A stretch of DNA of 64,000 nt from Micavibrio sp. (GTDB taxonomy: Bacteria; Pseudomonadota; Alphaproteobacteria; Micavibrionales; Micavibrionaceae), in assembly GCA_026989265.1 (NCBI GenBank), contig JALSJP010000001.1, positions 186,001 through 250,000 on the forward strand, written 5' to 3'. The translations under genes were made by a program, and so were the position numbers. Numbering within the stretch: position 1 is the first letter of the stretch; each line of letters starts with the position of its first letter. This document shows positions 27,260 to 36,575 of this stretch, one piece after another. The notes beneath the pieces were generated by a model, which did not search any database, was not told where the DNA came from, and saw only the letters and a program-made list of their open reading frames with translations.

Positions 27260-28735
27260 TTACCCTACGCTCCCCTCTAAACTTATAGCCACAAGTTTTT
27301 GTGCTTCTACGGCGAATTCCATGGGCAGATGCTGCATAACTTCACGGGCAAATCCGTTTACTATAAGACCTATTGCTTCTTCCTCGCTTAAGCCGCGCTG
27401 CATGCAGTAAAATAGCTGCTCCTCTGAGATTTTGCTAGTCGTTGCCTCATGACCAAGACTTGCCGTTTTGTTGCGACTTTCGATATATGGCACAGTGTGA
27501 GCCGAGCATTTATCACCGATTAGCAAGCTGTCGCATACGGTGAAATTCTTTGCGCCCGTAGCCTTTGGCATAATTTTAACAAGCCCGCGATAAGTTGAGC
27601 TACTGCGCCCTGCGCTTATGCCTTTAGATATAATACGAGACGTAGTGTTTTTACCAATATGGATCATCTTTGTACCCGTATCGGCTTGCTGGTGAGTATT
27701 TGTAATCGCCACGGAATAAAACTCGCCCACGGAATTATCACCCTTTAATATGCATGATGGATATTTCCACGTGATAGCAGAGCCAGTCTCTACCTGCGTC
27801 CAGCTAATCTTAGAATTGCGCCCCTCGCAAAGCCCGCGTTTGGTCACAAAATTATATATCCCGCCCTTGCCCGTCTCAGGATCACCGGGATACCAGTTTT
27901 GCACGGTGGAGTATTTAATCTCCGCGTCTTCATGGGCTATTAGCTCCACAATTGCGGCGTGAAGCTGATTCTCATCACGCGCGGGTGCGGTGCAGCCCTC
28001 AAGATATGAGACGTAAGATCCCTTGTCCGCGATAATAAGCGTGCGCTCGAACTGCCCCGTATTAAGCTCATTAATGCGGAAATAAGTCGATAATTCCATA
28101 GGGCAGCGCGTGTTTGGCGGGATATAGACAAAGCTCCCATCCGTGAATACTGCGCTATTCAGGCAGGCATGTTTATTGTCAGAGTATGGCACGACCGAGC
28201 CGAGATATTTCTTGGTAAGCTCGGGATAATCCCTTATCGCCTCAGAAATTGAGCAAAATATAACGCCATGTTTTTTAAGCTCTTTTTTAAATGTAGTAGC
28301 AACAGACACGGAATCAAACACAACGTCCACAGCAACAGGAGTGCGGTTTTTAACGCCCGCTAATATCTCTTGCTCACGCAATGGAATGCCGAGTTTTTTG
28401 TAAGTTTCTAATATGGCGGGGTCAATATCATCAAGGCTTTCGGGCGCGTTTTCCATGGATTTTGGCGCGGCGTAGTAATAGGAATCCTGATAGTCTATCG
28501 GATTAATATTAAGCTTTGCCCAATCAGGCTCTGGCATTTTTTTCCAATGCTCATATGCTTTTAATCGCCGCTCAAGCATCCACTGCGGCTCGCGCTTTTT
28601 GGCAGAAATAAAGCGAATTATGTCCTCGGATAAGCCTTTGGGTGCAAGCTCACTCTCAATATCCGTGACAAAACCTGCCTCATATTCACCTGAAAGCTCT
28701 TTTACTTGCGCGATAGTTTTATCAGTAGCAACCAT
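27260..28735 (-). CDS. sufB: Fe-S assembly scaffold SufB
   Basis: Core scaffold protein on which SUF builds clusters with SufC and SufD. 491 residues, normal for SufB. Conserved segments include [39 protein letters not shown] and the C-terminal [20 protein letters not shown] with ligand-forming residues. It is the first suf gene on the minus strand, only five bases after prfC, so prfC and the suf genes appear to share a transcript. No separate sufR/iscR-type regulator is adjacent. Confidence 0.97.
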   Translation of the reverse strand: MVATDKTIAQVKELSGEYEAGFVTDIESELAPKGLSEDIIRFISAKKREPQWMLERRLKAYEHWKKMPEPDWAKLNINPIDYQDSYYYAAPKSMENAPESLDDIDPAILETYKKLGIPLREQEILAGVKNRTPVAVDVVFDSVSVATTFKKELKKHGVIFCSISEAIRDYPELTKKYLGSVVPYSDNKHACLNSAVFTDGSFVYIPPNTRCPMELSTYFRINELNTGQFERTLIIADKGSYVSYLEGCTAPARDENQLHAAIVELIAHEDAEIKYSTVQNWYPGDPETGKGGIYNFVTKRGLCEGRNSKISWTQVETGSAITWKYPSCILKGDNSVGEFYSVAITNTHQQADTGTKMIHIGKNTTSRIISKGISAGRSSSTYRGLVKIMPKATGAKNFTVCDSLLIGDKCSAHTVPYIESRNKTASLGHEATTSKISEEQLFYCMQRGLSEEEAIGLIVNGFAREVMQHLPMEFAVEAQKLVAISLEGSVG

Positions 28736-28740
28736 TTTAC

Positions 28741-30318
28741 CTATTTCGTAGAATTAAAAGTTATGTCTTTGTTTTTATCTTGAGCATCTTGCAAATGCCA
28801 AGCGTTACGCGCTAAAAACACGGGGTCTCCATCATGATCAATAGCTATTGCGACTTGATTAGTATCAATGAATTTCTTTAGCTTAGCAGCATCATCACAA
28901 GCAAGCCAGCGCGCAGTATAAAGGCTGGTTGCTTCGAATTTAACGGGGATATTGTATTCTGAGCGGATGCGGTCGCGCAAAACTTCGAATTGCAAAGGCC
29001 CTACCACTCCCACCACCCAATCAGGGTCAGAATATGGCTTGAACACTCGCGCCGCGCCTTCTTCTGCAAGCTGCTCTAACGCTTTACCAAGATGCTTGGC
29101 TTTTAGCGGGTCTTCCGCTCTAGCTCTTTGCATATATTCAGGGGCAAAGCTTGGTATATCTTTAAATACAAGCTCCTCGCCCTCGGTTAGAGCATCACCA
29201 ATGCGCAGCCCCCCATAATTGGGCAGCCCAATAATATCGCCAGCGAATGCTTCTTCTGCTACTTCGCGATCTTGCGCCAAAAATAATTGCGGCGAATGAA
29301 TTGTTATCATCTTACCAGAGCGGATATGTTTAAGCTTCATCCCTTTTTTGAACTTACCGCTACAAATCCTTGTAAATGCAATGCGATCACGATGTTTAGG
29401 GTCCATATTGGCCTGAATTTTAAACACAAAGGCTGTGACTTTTGGCTCATCAGCTTTTATATCACGGGTTTTTGTAGGCTGTGGTCTTGGCGATGGTGCA
29501 AAGCTCGACAATCCCTCTAACAGCTCGCGCACGCCAAAATTATTAACCGCGCTACCGAAAAATACAGGGGTCATGCCGCCTGCAAGGAAAGTCTCGATAT
29601 CAAATTCGGGGAATACTCCGCGCACCATCTCGACTTCTTCGCGTAATTGAGCGGCTTGCTGCGCTGGCAAAAGATTATCAATCTGCGGATCATCAAGCCC
29701 TGAGCATTCAATAGATTGCGATAGAGCCTCGCCTTTAGAGCGGTCAAACAGCACCAGCTTATCTTCCAGCAAGTTATAACAGCCCTTAAAATCGCGCCCC
29801 ATGCCTATAGGCCAGCTAGCGGGAACTATCTCGAGCGCTAGTTTTTGCTCAATCTCGTCCAGCAGGTCAAATGGATCTTGCCCGTCCCTATCCATTTTAT
29901 TGATAAAGGTAATGATAGGGATATCGCGCAGGCGACAAACTTCGAATAATTTTAGCGTTTGCGTCTCTATGCCCTTGGCGCAATCAAGCACCATAATCGC
30001 GCTATCAACGGCGGTTAGAGTGCGATACGTATCCTCGGAAAAATCCTCATGTCCGGGCGTGTCCAGCAAGTTATAGGTAATGCCTTTATTTACGAATGTC
30101 ATAACAGATGATGCCACGGAAATGCCGCGCTCTTGCTCAACTTTCATCCAGTCACTACGCGCGCGGCGGCGCGCTCCCTTGGCTTTGACCATACCCGCCA
30201 TTTGAATTGCCCCGCCAAATAGCAGCAGCTTTTCAGTCAGCGTGGTTTTACCCGCATCAGGATGTGAGATAATGCCAAATGTTCGGCGGCTTTTGATTAT
30301 TTCTTGCAAATTGCTCAT
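28741..30318 (-). CDS. prfC: peptide chain release factor 3
   Basis: GTPase that recycles RF1/RF2 from the ribosome after termination. 525 residues with the G1 motif [15 protein letters not shown], the switch/G2 region [18 protein letters not shown]3 [12 protein letters not shown] and G4 [12 protein letters not shown]. The RF3-specific insertion and domains II-III follow with normal length. It is the upstream neighbour of sufB (five bases). Confidence 0.96.
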   Translation of the reverse strand: MSNLQEIIKSRRTFGIISHPDAGKTTLTEKLLLFGGAIQMAGMVKAKGARRRARSDWMKVEQERGISVASSVMTFVNKGITYNLLDTPGHEDFSEDTYRTLTAVDSAIMVLDCAKGIETQTLKLFEVCRLRDIPIITFINKMDRDGQDPFDLLDEIEQKLALEIVPASWPIGMGRDFKGCYNLLEDKLVLFDRSKGEALSQSIECSGLDDPQIDNLLPAQQAAQLREEVEMVRGVFPEFDIETFLAGGMTPVFFGSAVNNFGVRELLEGLSSFAPSPRPQPTKTRDIKADEPKVTAFVFKIQANMDPKHRDRIAFTRICSGKFKKGMKLKHIRSGKMITIHSPQLFLAQDREVAEEAFAGDIIGLPNYGGLRIGDALTEGEELVFKDIPSFAPEYMQRARAEDPLKAKHLGKALEQLAEEGAARVFKPYSDPDWVVGVVGPLQFEVLRDRIRSEYNIPVKFEATSLYTARWLACDDAAKLKKFIDTNQVAIAIDHDGDPVFLARNAWHLQDAQDKNKDITFNSTK

Positions 30319-30372
30319 GGTAAGTGTTTTTACAAAACTTATGCTAAAAACACAAATCTATTATAAAATAAC

Positions 30373-30711
30373 TTATGATGGAGAGCGGTCATCAAGATTT
30401 TGACAATTATTTTCGCTAGCAAAAAAATCTTTGTTTTCTTCCTTAAGGCTTGTGACTTTACATTTTAAAGCTTTGATTTCACTTTGGCTGCCATATGCCA
30501 TAATTAAGTTCATTGATTTCCATAGCTCGTCTATTTCATCTTGATTTGGGCTAAAATCAGGGTTTTTTTTAGACTCCAAGAACTCATTAAACACTTTTCT
30601 TGCTTGAGATAAATTTGGCTGCGCATCCCCTATCTCTTTCCAGTCATCTTTTAAATTAGAAAAGGAATGGTCAACCAGATCTTTCACACCTTCAAATATA
30701 TTGTAACTCAT
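30373..30711 (-). CDS. small hydrophilic protein, unrecognised
   Basis: 112 residues starting at the ATG at 30711, which has AAGGTG six to eleven bases upstream; a GTG three codons earlier is less likely. The protein is charged and helical, with no signal or membrane segment, and has a predicted coiled-coil-like stretch (SEIKALKCKVTSLKEENKD). It resembles no family I know. It is followed, 55 bases on, by prfC on the same strand. Confidence 0.55.
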   Translation of the reverse strand: MSYNIFEGVKDLVDHSFSNLKDDWKEIGDAQPNLSQARKVFNEFLESKKNPDFSPNQDEIDELWKSMNLIMAYGSQSEIKALKCKVTSLKEENKDFFASENNCQNLDDRSPS

Positions 30712-30804
30712 TTTAATCACCTTGTGTTTTAATATAGCGCGACAGTACCATGCACACGTGAGTTATGCAAATGATTAAAACATAAGAAGCTTTGTTACTA
30801 CTCT

Positions 30805-30885
30805 TGCGCCCTCTGCGTCCCTGCGGTTTAAAAATAGTATAGATTTCAGCATCCGCTGGAATGACGTGAGGTGGGCTAGAATGAC
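30805..30885. repeat. decayed palindromic-repeat remnants
   Basis: The gap between the two minus-strand genes carries CCCTCTGCGTCCCTGCGGTT, the core of a common bacterial intergenic repeat, and then CATCCGCTGGAATGACG and TAGAATGACAAC, which are the right-hand ends of GTCATTCC-type palindromes like that at 21445. The copies are partial and no full hairpin remains. Confidence 0.45.
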
Positions 30886-30888
30886 AAC

Positions 30889-31215
30889 TTATTCAACAAA
30901 AGGGTTGTTCATTTTGCTGTCTTCTATCTCAATTACCCAAAGGTCAGGATCGTTGGATATAGAGCGGGTGATATAGTTATCCGCATCTTTCTCCTCGACT
31001 AATTCCTTTCGCAAAGCATTAGCCCAACCAAGTTTGCCGTCTAAATCACGCTGCTGGATAAGGAGCTTACAGCCCCCTGATAAACCATTAAGCTTTAGCA
31101 AAATCGTGCCAGTATTTTGCTCCCCGCGTTGCTGAATATAGTAGAATATCCCGCGCGCATTAAGGGGGCGAAGCTGCGCATCTATCAATAGGTGGACTGG
31201 AAGCTGGCTATCCAT
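30889..31215 (-). CDS. DUF1491 family protein
   Basis: About 108 residues of a small alphaproteobacterial family of unknown function. The pattern matches DUF1491: QLPVHLLIDAQLRPLNARGI near the start, a central TILLKLNGLSGGCKLL, and RSISNDPDLWVIEIED near the end. I start it at 31215, where ATG overlaps the fur stop by eight bases (ATGGATAG); an ATG at 31236 would add seven residues. Coupling to fur suggests co-expression. Confidence 0.8.
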   Translation of the reverse strand: MDSQLPVHLLIDAQLRPLNARGIFYYIQQRGEQNTGTILLKLNGLSGGCKLLIQQRDLDGKLGWANALRKELVEEKDADNYITRSISNDPDLWVIEIEDSKMNNPFVE

Positions 31216-31618
31216 CCGTTTTAATTTTTCGCCCATAAAGCTCTAACCTGCATTCAACCAGATCATAACCTAAATCACGGGCGATTTTAGTTTTTAGCTT
31301 TTCTATTTCCTCGTCTTTGAATTCTATAACCTTGCCAGTTTCAAGGTCAACTAAGTGGTGGTGGTGGTCAGAGCTAACCTCATACCTAGAGCGTCCCTCT
31401 TGAAATTCATGACGAGTGACAAACCCCATCTCATCAAACAGGCTAAGAGTTCTATACACGGTTGCGATGCTCATAGAAGAATCTATCTCCTTAGCTCTAG
31501 CATAAACATCATCAACAGATGGGTGATCGCCCGCCTGTCCCAAAACCTGTAAAATAACACGGCGAGGTGCGGTCATTTTTAAACCTGCATCAATACAATT
31601 CTGCTCAAGATTAGACAT
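31208..31618 (-). CDS. fur: Fur family metal-responsive regulator
   Basis: 136-residue Fur-type repressor: a winged-helix N-terminal domain (LKMTAPRRVILQVLGQAG, SIATVYRTLSLFDEMG) and a C-terminal dimerisation/metal domain with SDHHHHLVDLETGKVIEF. The C-terminal CxxC structural-zinc pairs of E. coli Fur are absent; only two isolated cysteines remain. That is common in alphaproteobacterial Fur/Mur/Irr proteins, so iron, manganese or heme could be the signal. The suf operon, bolA and hemA in this window would be natural targets, but I did not identify operators. Confidence 0.87.
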   Translation of the reverse strand: MSNLEQNCIDAGLKMTAPRRVILQVLGQAGDHPSVDDVYARAKEIDSSMSIATVYRTLSLFDEMGFVTRHEFQEGRSRYEVSSDHHHHLVDLETGKVIEFKDEEIEKLKTKIARDLGYDLVECRLELYGRKIKTDG

Positions 31619-31658
31619 CTGAATTCCTTAATAAAAATTACAACCTATTTTAACTATA

Positions 31659-32570
31659 TCAATTCTTACCATCTTGAACATAACGCTGCAACGGGCTTAG
31701 CTCATGATATTCAAGAACGGTGTCAGTTATTTTATCTTTTGAACTATTTAAATCCAAACGCAAATTTTTTACTAACTCATTAGCATCATCACACTCAACA
31801 GGCGCAGCGATGCAGCAAGACATGCTAAGCAATTGCTTAGAATTATTTGCCATTTTGATATCTTGTTTTTCAAGTTCAGTTCGTAAACGCTCAAGCGCAG
31901 AAATTCCTCCCGAGATTTCAGCTTGCTTTAAAGATAATATAAACTCAGCTTCGCCCATATAATAAGCATCATCAAAAGACCTTATGCTTAGCTTAATTAG
32001 CTCCGCTATCAATTTAATATAGCCGTCACTTTCGCTTTCATTGGCATTTGATTTAATTGAGTCAAAATCATCAATCCGAACCATAGCAACGCAAAAGCTT
32101 TTGCCCTGACGTGCTAACCTTTGTAATTCGCGGTTAATGTCGGTGTAGACAAGCTTTTTACTACGCAGCCCTGTAAAGGCATCATAGCCTATGCCGTCAA
32201 GCACGATATCCATTTCCATCCGCCTTATATAAAACAGAAACTCTTCATAAATAGTGATGAATTTCTGGAACGCTTCAATAGGAGGATTTTTATTAGCTTC
32301 ACTAGATATTTGTAATAAAGCATCGGAAAGCATAAATAAATCAGAATGCAGAGCGGTTAGTTTTTCAATTATTTCTGGAGGCATAGCGCCACCATCGCTT
32401 GCTTTTAACAGCCATTGTGCAAAAGATGTTGGTTTTTCCAGAGGCGCAGATAAGCGCACATCCTTTGGATAAAAAACATGCTGCACCAGCGCATGAAACC
32501 AGCTTGTATGATCTTCTAAAACAAGCAAAAGTGAGTTTAAATGCTCATTATTACTATAATTTACTGCCAT
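31659..32570 (-). CDS. degenerate GGDEF protein with N-terminal CZB-like domain
   Basis: 303 residues. The C-terminal half (about 130-290) has the GGDEF-domain frame: GYDAFTGLRSKKLVYTDINR, FCVAMVRIDDFDSIKSN and the signature region YYMGEAEFILSL, in which GGDEF reads GEAEF. Loss of the second Gly and of the metal-binding third residue makes diguanylate cyclase activity unlikely. The N-terminal half (DHTSWFHALVQHVFYP, SFAQWLLKAS, LTALHSDLFMLSDALL) resembles the zinc-binding CZB domain joined to GGDEF in DgcZ-type proteins, although the CZB cysteine is not evident. It may be a regulatory or c-di-GMP-binding relic. Confidence 0.7.
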   Translation of the reverse strand: MAVNYSNNEHLNSLLLVLEDHTSWFHALVQHVFYPKDVRLSAPLEKPTSFAQWLLKASDGGAMPPEIIEKLTALHSDLFMLSDALLQISSEANKNPPIEAFQKFITIYEEFLFYIRRMEMDIVLDGIGYDAFTGLRSKKLVYTDINRELQRLARQGKSFCVAMVRIDDFDSIKSNANESESDGYIKLIAELIKLSIRSFDDAYYMGEAEFILSLKQAEISGGISALERLRTELEKQDIKMANNSKQLLSMSCCIAAPVECDDANELVKNLRLDLNSSKDKITDTVLEYHELSPLQRYVQDGKN

Positions 32571-32641
32571 TTCCTTAAAATCCTTTAAACCCCAATAAGA
32601 CCATGATTATACAATGGTTTTATTAAAAATGCTTAAAGTTT

Positions 32642-33835
32642 TTATTTAATATTACCAAGCCATTCTTTTTGTAGCGCGTCTAGGGATGAGTTTTCAATAG
32701 CTGTCCTTACCTCACGCATAAGCATATTCATTGTTGCGATGTTATGCTGTGCCAATATTTGCGTGGCTAGCAGCTCATTAGCCTTTAGCAAATGATGAAT
32801 ATAAGCCTTGGAGAAATTAGCAGATGCGGGAATGCCTATATTTTCGTCCAAAGGGCTTTCATCCTCGCGATATCGGGCATTTTTAAGGTTGATAGTCTCG
32901 CGCGGCTCTCCCTTCACAAACGCCGTTCCATGGCGGGCTAGCCGCGTTGGGATAACGCAATCAAATGTATCAATGCCAAGGCGCACAAATGTAAACACAT
33001 CTTTTATGCGCCCAATTCCAAGGAAATGCACTGGTCTTTGCGGGTGAATATATTCGACAGTAGAGGCAGCGACATCATACATTTCCGTGTCACTCCCGCC
33101 AAGGCAGCCACCAATAGCAGTTCCAAAAAATGGACGATCCGCCGTATATTCCGCCGAAAACCTACGTAAATCAGAGTAAACACCGCCCTGCACTATTCCG
33201 TACACACTTTGCGCCCCATTATCATGACGCTCAAATTCGGCAAGGCAACGATCACCCCAACGAATAGACATATGCATAGATCGCTCGGTATAGCTTTTAT
33301 CCACGTGATACGGCGTGCATTCATCAAACTGCATAAGCAAATCCGCGCCAAGCTTGCGCTGGACTTCCATTGAGTATTCAGGAGTTAGGTTGATTTTTCT
33401 GCCATCGACATAGGACTTAAAGATGCAGCCCTCTTCCGTGATAGAAACCAGATTCTTATTATCGTGAACTTTATTGTTCTTCTTGCCCTTAATTTCATTA
33501 GCCATCGTCCCCTCGCCAAGGGAGAACACTTGAAACCCTCCGCTATCGGTTAGCATAGGACCATCCCAGCCCATAAATTTATGCAAGCCGCCCATCTTTT
33601 CGATTAAATCAGCAGTAGGTTGCAACATAAGGTGGTATGTGTTGGATAATATAATATCGGTCTTTGCTTCCTTAAGCTGGCAAGGCGATACATTCTTCAC
33701 CGTGGCTTTAGTGCCGCAAAATATATAATTCGGAGTTTGTATCGTGCCATGCGGGGTTTTAAGCTCGCCAACGCGCGCCTTTGAGTTTTTATCACGTGAC
33801 CTTATATCAAAAGAAAACTCTGGATAGCTAAGCAT
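32642..33835 (-). CDS. tgt: tRNA-guanine transglycosylase lacking zinc cysteines
   Basis: Exchanges guanine for preQ1 at the wobble position of GUN-anticodon tRNAs. The TIM-barrel core is intact: LTDSGGFQVFSLGEG with the catalytic aspartate, YGIVQGGVY, and the nucleophile region DTFDCVIPTRLARHG. The zinc site, normally CxCxxC, reads ENIGIPASANFSKAYIHHL, so all three cysteines are gone, whereas the later histidine (AQHNIATMN) is kept. I start it at 33835 (MLSYPEFSF); a frame 12 codons longer runs into the rpmB terminator. It has a ~30-residue Lys/Asn-rich insertion after SLGEG. Confidence 0.88.
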   Translation of the reverse strand: MLSYPEFSFDIRSRDKNSKARVGELKTPHGTIQTPNYIFCGTKATVKNVSPCQLKEAKTDIILSNTYHLMLQPTADLIEKMGGLHKFMGWDGPMLTDSGGFQVFSLGEGTMANEIKGKKNNKVHDNKNLVSITEEGCIFKSYVDGRKINLTPEYSMEVQRKLGADLLMQFDECTPYHVDKSYTERSMHMSIRWGDRCLAEFERHDNGAQSVYGIVQGGVYSDLRRFSAEYTADRPFFGTAIGGCLGGSDTEMYDVAASTVEYIHPQRPVHFLGIGRIKDVFTFVRLGIDTFDCVIPTRLARHGTAFVKGEPRETINLKNARYREDESPLDENIGIPASANFSKAYIHHLLKANELLATQILAQHNIATMNMLMREVRTAIENSSLDALQKEWLGNIK

Positions 33836-33856
33836 ACCTACAAAAACCCTACAAGC

Positions 33857-33880
33857 ACAAAAGCCCGCCAAAACAGCGGG
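33857..33880 (-). terminator. intrinsic terminator of rpmB
   Basis: On the minus strand CCCGC-tgttttg-GCGGG is followed by CTTTTGTG. It is a short stem with a weak T tract, lying 27 bases after the rpmB stop and just ahead of the tgt start. Confidence 0.5.
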
Positions 33881-33906
33881 TTATGCAATTAAATTAAACT
33901 AAATTA

Positions 33907-34200
33907 TTAAGCCGCTTTAGAAGCTAACGCTTTTTCGACTTGCACCTTAAATGGGCGAAGAGCAGCATCAAGCTTAGTTGGTGCAGTGCTGGTTAAGAAC
34001 GCATCAAACCCGCCCTTATGCTCAACAGTACGCAGGCCAGCCGCGCTAGCTTTAACCTTAACCCAACGGTCAAGAGCTTCACTGTAAAGGCTTGTATATT
34101 GTACATTTGGCAAAAATTTACGCTTAGTTCTATTAAGTGCGTGAGAAACGTTATTTCCACTCATCACGCCTTTTCCTGTAATCATGCAACGACGGCTCAT
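33907..34200 (-). CDS. rpmB: 50S ribosomal protein L28
   Basis: 97 residues, with the classic N terminus MSRRCMITGKGVMSGNNVSH, then ALNRTKRKFLPNVQ and the conserved core VKVKASAAGLRTVEHKGGFD. No zinc cysteine pairs are present (C-minus form). It is a single gene with its own promoter upstream and a terminator downstream. Confidence 0.97.
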   Translation of the reverse strand: MSRRCMITGKGVMSGNNVSHALNRTKRKFLPNVQYTSLYSEALDRWVKVKASAAGLRTVEHKGGFDAFLTSTAPTKLDAALRPFKVQVEKALASKAA

Positions 34201-34246
34201 AGCCCAATTCCTTATATTATTTTTATAATCTCAAAACAGATGCGGA

Positions 34247-34276
34247 AAAATAGTCTAATTCCACATATAAAGTCAA
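34247..34276 (-). promoter_or_regulatory. promoter of rpmB
   Basis: On the minus strand TTGACT (276-271) and TATTTT (252-247) are 18 bases apart. The -35 box is the same hexamer as at rpsD. Transcription would start near 34240, about 40 bases before the gene. Confidence 0.5.
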
Positions 34277-34343
34277 GCATTTCTGCATAAAAAACACATA
34301 AATATTTATTTCATACAAGTTTTCATACAAATATAGCTGCTTA

Positions 34344-34372
34344 TTGTTTAATTGTTAGGAGCATAGTATAAT
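34344..34372 (+). promoter_or_regulatory. promoter of phaZ
   Basis: TTGTTT (344-349), a 17-base spacer and a perfect TATAAT (367-372) lie 27 bases before the phaZ start. AAAGGA provides the ribosome site between them. Confidence 0.6.
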
Positions 34373-34398
34373 CAAGGCCAGCATCAAAGGAATCAATT

Positions 34399-35883
34399 AT
34401 GCTCTATCAATTTCATGAATTACAACACGCACTTTCAACGCCAATACGCATTCAGGCAAAAGTGACCAAGTTCATATTTCAAAATCCGCTTAATCCTTGG
34501 AGCAACACTCAATTTGGGCGTACAATATCGGCTAATGCTGAGATGATAGAACGCCTCACGCGCCGTTTTACACGCCCTGATTTTGGTTTAGATAAGACTA
34601 TTATCGGCGGAAAAACTATTGAGGTTGAGGAGGATATTATAGCGGAAAAGCCGTTTTGCTCACTGCTTAATTTTAAGCGCAAAACCAAGCGCAATGACCC
34701 GAAAGTTCTAATAGTTGCGCCCATGTCAGGTCACTATGCAACCCTGCTAAGGGGGACTGTGGAATCCCTACTACCTCACCATGATGTGTATATCACCGAT
34801 TGGGAGGATGCGCGGCAAGTGCCAATGTCTGAAGGCTCGTTTAACCTTGATGACTATATCACATATTTGCGTGAATTTATGAGCCTTTTGGGCAGCGAAA
34901 CTCACGTTATAGCGGTGTGCCAGCCTGCCCCGCCTGTTTTGGCGGCGGTGTCTCTTATGGCTAGCGAAAATGATCCTAACCAGCCGCTAACCATGACTTT
35001 AATGGGCGGCCCGATTGATACTCGCGTATCAAAAACCGAAGTTACGGAGCTTGCGGAAACGCGCCCGCTAAAATGGTTTGAAAATTCAGTACTTTATAAT
35101 GTGCCGATATTTTATGAAGGTGCGAATCGCCGAGTATATCCCGGATTTTTGCAGCTTTCAGGCTTTATGTCCATGAATTTGGATACTCATATTGGCTCTC
35201 ACATGGATTTTTACAAGCATCTTATTGAGGGCGACGGCGAATCAAGTGACAAACATAAAAAATTCTATAATGAGTATTTGTCTGTCATGGATATTCCTGC
35301 GGAATTTTACCTGCAAACTATTGTAGAAATATTCCAAAAACACTCACTTCCTAAAGGCAGCATGAAATGGCGCGATCCCCATAGTGATAAGCTCATAGAT
35401 GTGCGCCCGCAAGATATAAAGCACACCGCTCTTCTTACTGTTGAGGGGGAGCTTGACGATATTTCCGCGCGCGGGCAAACTGCGGCGGCGCATGAGTTAT
35501 GTCATTCACTAGCACAGAACAAACATTTTCATCACTTTCAATTAGGGTGCGGACATTACGGTATATTTAACGGCGGCAAGTGGCGCACTCAGATTATGCC
35601 ACGCATTAGGCATTTTATTAGGGAATTTGACAAGGATAAGTCCCCTATTCCCGCTATGGATTTAAAATCAGTTCCTGACCTTGCGCCAGATAAATTCGAT
35701 CCTGATAAACACGGCGTTGTAGCTATGCGTAAATGGGTTAAAGAACATCAACCTGAGAATCACAAAGATACAAAGATAAAAAATCTCGTTCCACCTGTAA
35801 AAAAACCAAAAAAGCCAAAGAAAACAGTAACGGCAAAACTTGTTAATAGCCCTAAGAGCAAAATAGATTCTGCCAAGACATGA
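34399..35883 (+). CDS. phaZ: intracellular polyhydroxyalkanoate depolymerase
   Basis: Degrades stored poly-hydroxybutyrate granules in the cytoplasm. The family signature is present: MLYQFHELQHALSTPIR at the N terminus, the nucleophile cysteine in VIAVCQPAPPVLAAVSLMA, GGPIDTRVSKTEV, the acid in TVEGELDDISA, and the histidine in GCGHYGIFNGGKWR. The core (to about residue 425) has normal length. The last ~70 residues are a Lys/Pro-rich extension (PPVKKPKKPKKTVTAKL) that may bind granules, other proteins or nucleic acid. No PHA synthase gene is in the window. It overlaps the next gene by four bases. Confidence 0.9.
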   Translation: MLYQFHELQHALSTPIRIQAKVTKFIFQNPLNPWSNTQFGRTISANAEMIERLTRRFTRPDFGLDKTIIGGKTIEVEEDIIAEKPFCSLLNFKRKTKRNDPKVLIVAPMSGHYATLLRGTVESLLPHHDVYITDWEDARQVPMSEGSFNLDDYITYLREFMSLLGSETHVIAVCQPAPPVLAAVSLMASENDPNQPLTMTLMGGPIDTRVSKTEVTELAETRPLKWFENSVLYNVPIFYEGANRRVYPGFLQLSGFMSMNLDTHIGSHMDFYKHLIEGDGESSDKHKKFYNEYLSVMDIPAEFYLQTIVEIFQKHSLPKGSMKWRDPHSDKLIDVRPQDIKHTALLTVEGELDDISARGQTAAAHELCHSLAQNKHFHHFQLGCGHYGIFNGGKWRTQIMPRIRHFIREFDKDKSPIPAMDLKSVPDLAPDKFDPDKHGVVAMRKWVKEHQPENHKDTKIKNLVPPVKKPKKPKKTVTAKLVNSPKSKIDSAKT

Positions 35884-36575
35884 TTAAAGACTTAGTCACT
35901 GTCAAACGAAGTACTCGTGCCAAGCGCGTGGCATTGCGCCTTGACCCTGTCGAGCGCGTAATAAATCTTGTTGTGCCAAAGAAAATGTCACTTAAAAAAG
36001 CATATATCTTTGCTAGCGCTCATGAGGATTGGGTTATAAAGACGCTGGAAAATCTTGCCCCTCCGATAGCTTTTGCAGATGGTGCGGTAATTCCTGTGTT
36101 TGGCGATTCTATTTTGATTAATATAGAGCATAATAGTGAGCTTAAACGCACCACAATAAAGCAAAGCGATGACATATTGCTGGTGAAAACCTATATGGAT
36201 GACCCGACAAACCGAATAACTGCGCATTTAAAGAAGCTTGCCCATAAAGGGCTTGCGGATATGGCTAGTGAAAAAGCCGCTATCATAGGCAAGCATATAT
36301 CATCTATATCAGTGCGTGATACTAAAAGCCGTTGGGGGAGCTGCTCTCAAGATGGAAAAATATCATTTTCATGGCGGCTGATATTCGCGCCATATAATGC
36401 CATAGATTATGTGGTGGCGCACGAAGTCGCCCACCTTATGTATATGGATCACAGCAAGGAATTTTGGGCGCAATGCCGCGAGCTATCAACTAATTTTGTC
36501 GAGGGTAAATACTGGATGAAAAATCACGGTAATGAGCTTATGAGATATGGTAATACTAAGCCCTGCACTGAATAA
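35880..36575 (+). CDS. YgjP-like zinc metallopeptidase-domain protein
   Basis: 231 residues of the DUF45/YgjP family, related to SprT and M48 peptidases. The zinc-binding motif is HEVAHLMYMDHSKEFW near the C terminus, with a preceding family signature KSRWGSCSQDGKISFSWRL. The N-terminal half is a beta-rich domain (STRAKRVALRLDPVERV). Intracellular substrates are unknown. It is translationally coupled to phaZ (ATGA) and overlaps the 3' end of convergent ruvX by 20 bases. Confidence 0.85.
   Translation: MIKDLVTVKRSTRAKRVALRLDPVERVINLVVPKKMSLKKAYIFASAHEDWVIKTLENLAPPIAFADGAVIPVFGDSILINIEHNSELKRTTIKQSDDILLVKTYMDDPTNRITAHLKKLAHKGLADMASEKAAIIGKHISSISVRDTKSRWGSCSQDGKISFSWRLIFAPYNAIDYVVAHEVAHLMYMDHSKEFWAQCRELSTNFVEGKYWMKNHGNELMRYGNTKPCTE

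Noticed and set aside
23975-28735. An isc-type operon instead of suf
   Set aside because: SufB/C/D scaffold genes and the type II desulfurase pattern are present, and no iscU, hscA or fdx is found.
31355-31552. Plus-strand 65-codon frame within fur
   Set aside because: It is a shadow of the fur gene, whose domain motifs are clear on the minus strand.
35760-35880. Lys/Pro-rich tail of phaZ as a frameshift product
   Set aside because: The frame continues cleanly to a stop that overlaps the next gene by four bases, so the tail looks genuine.
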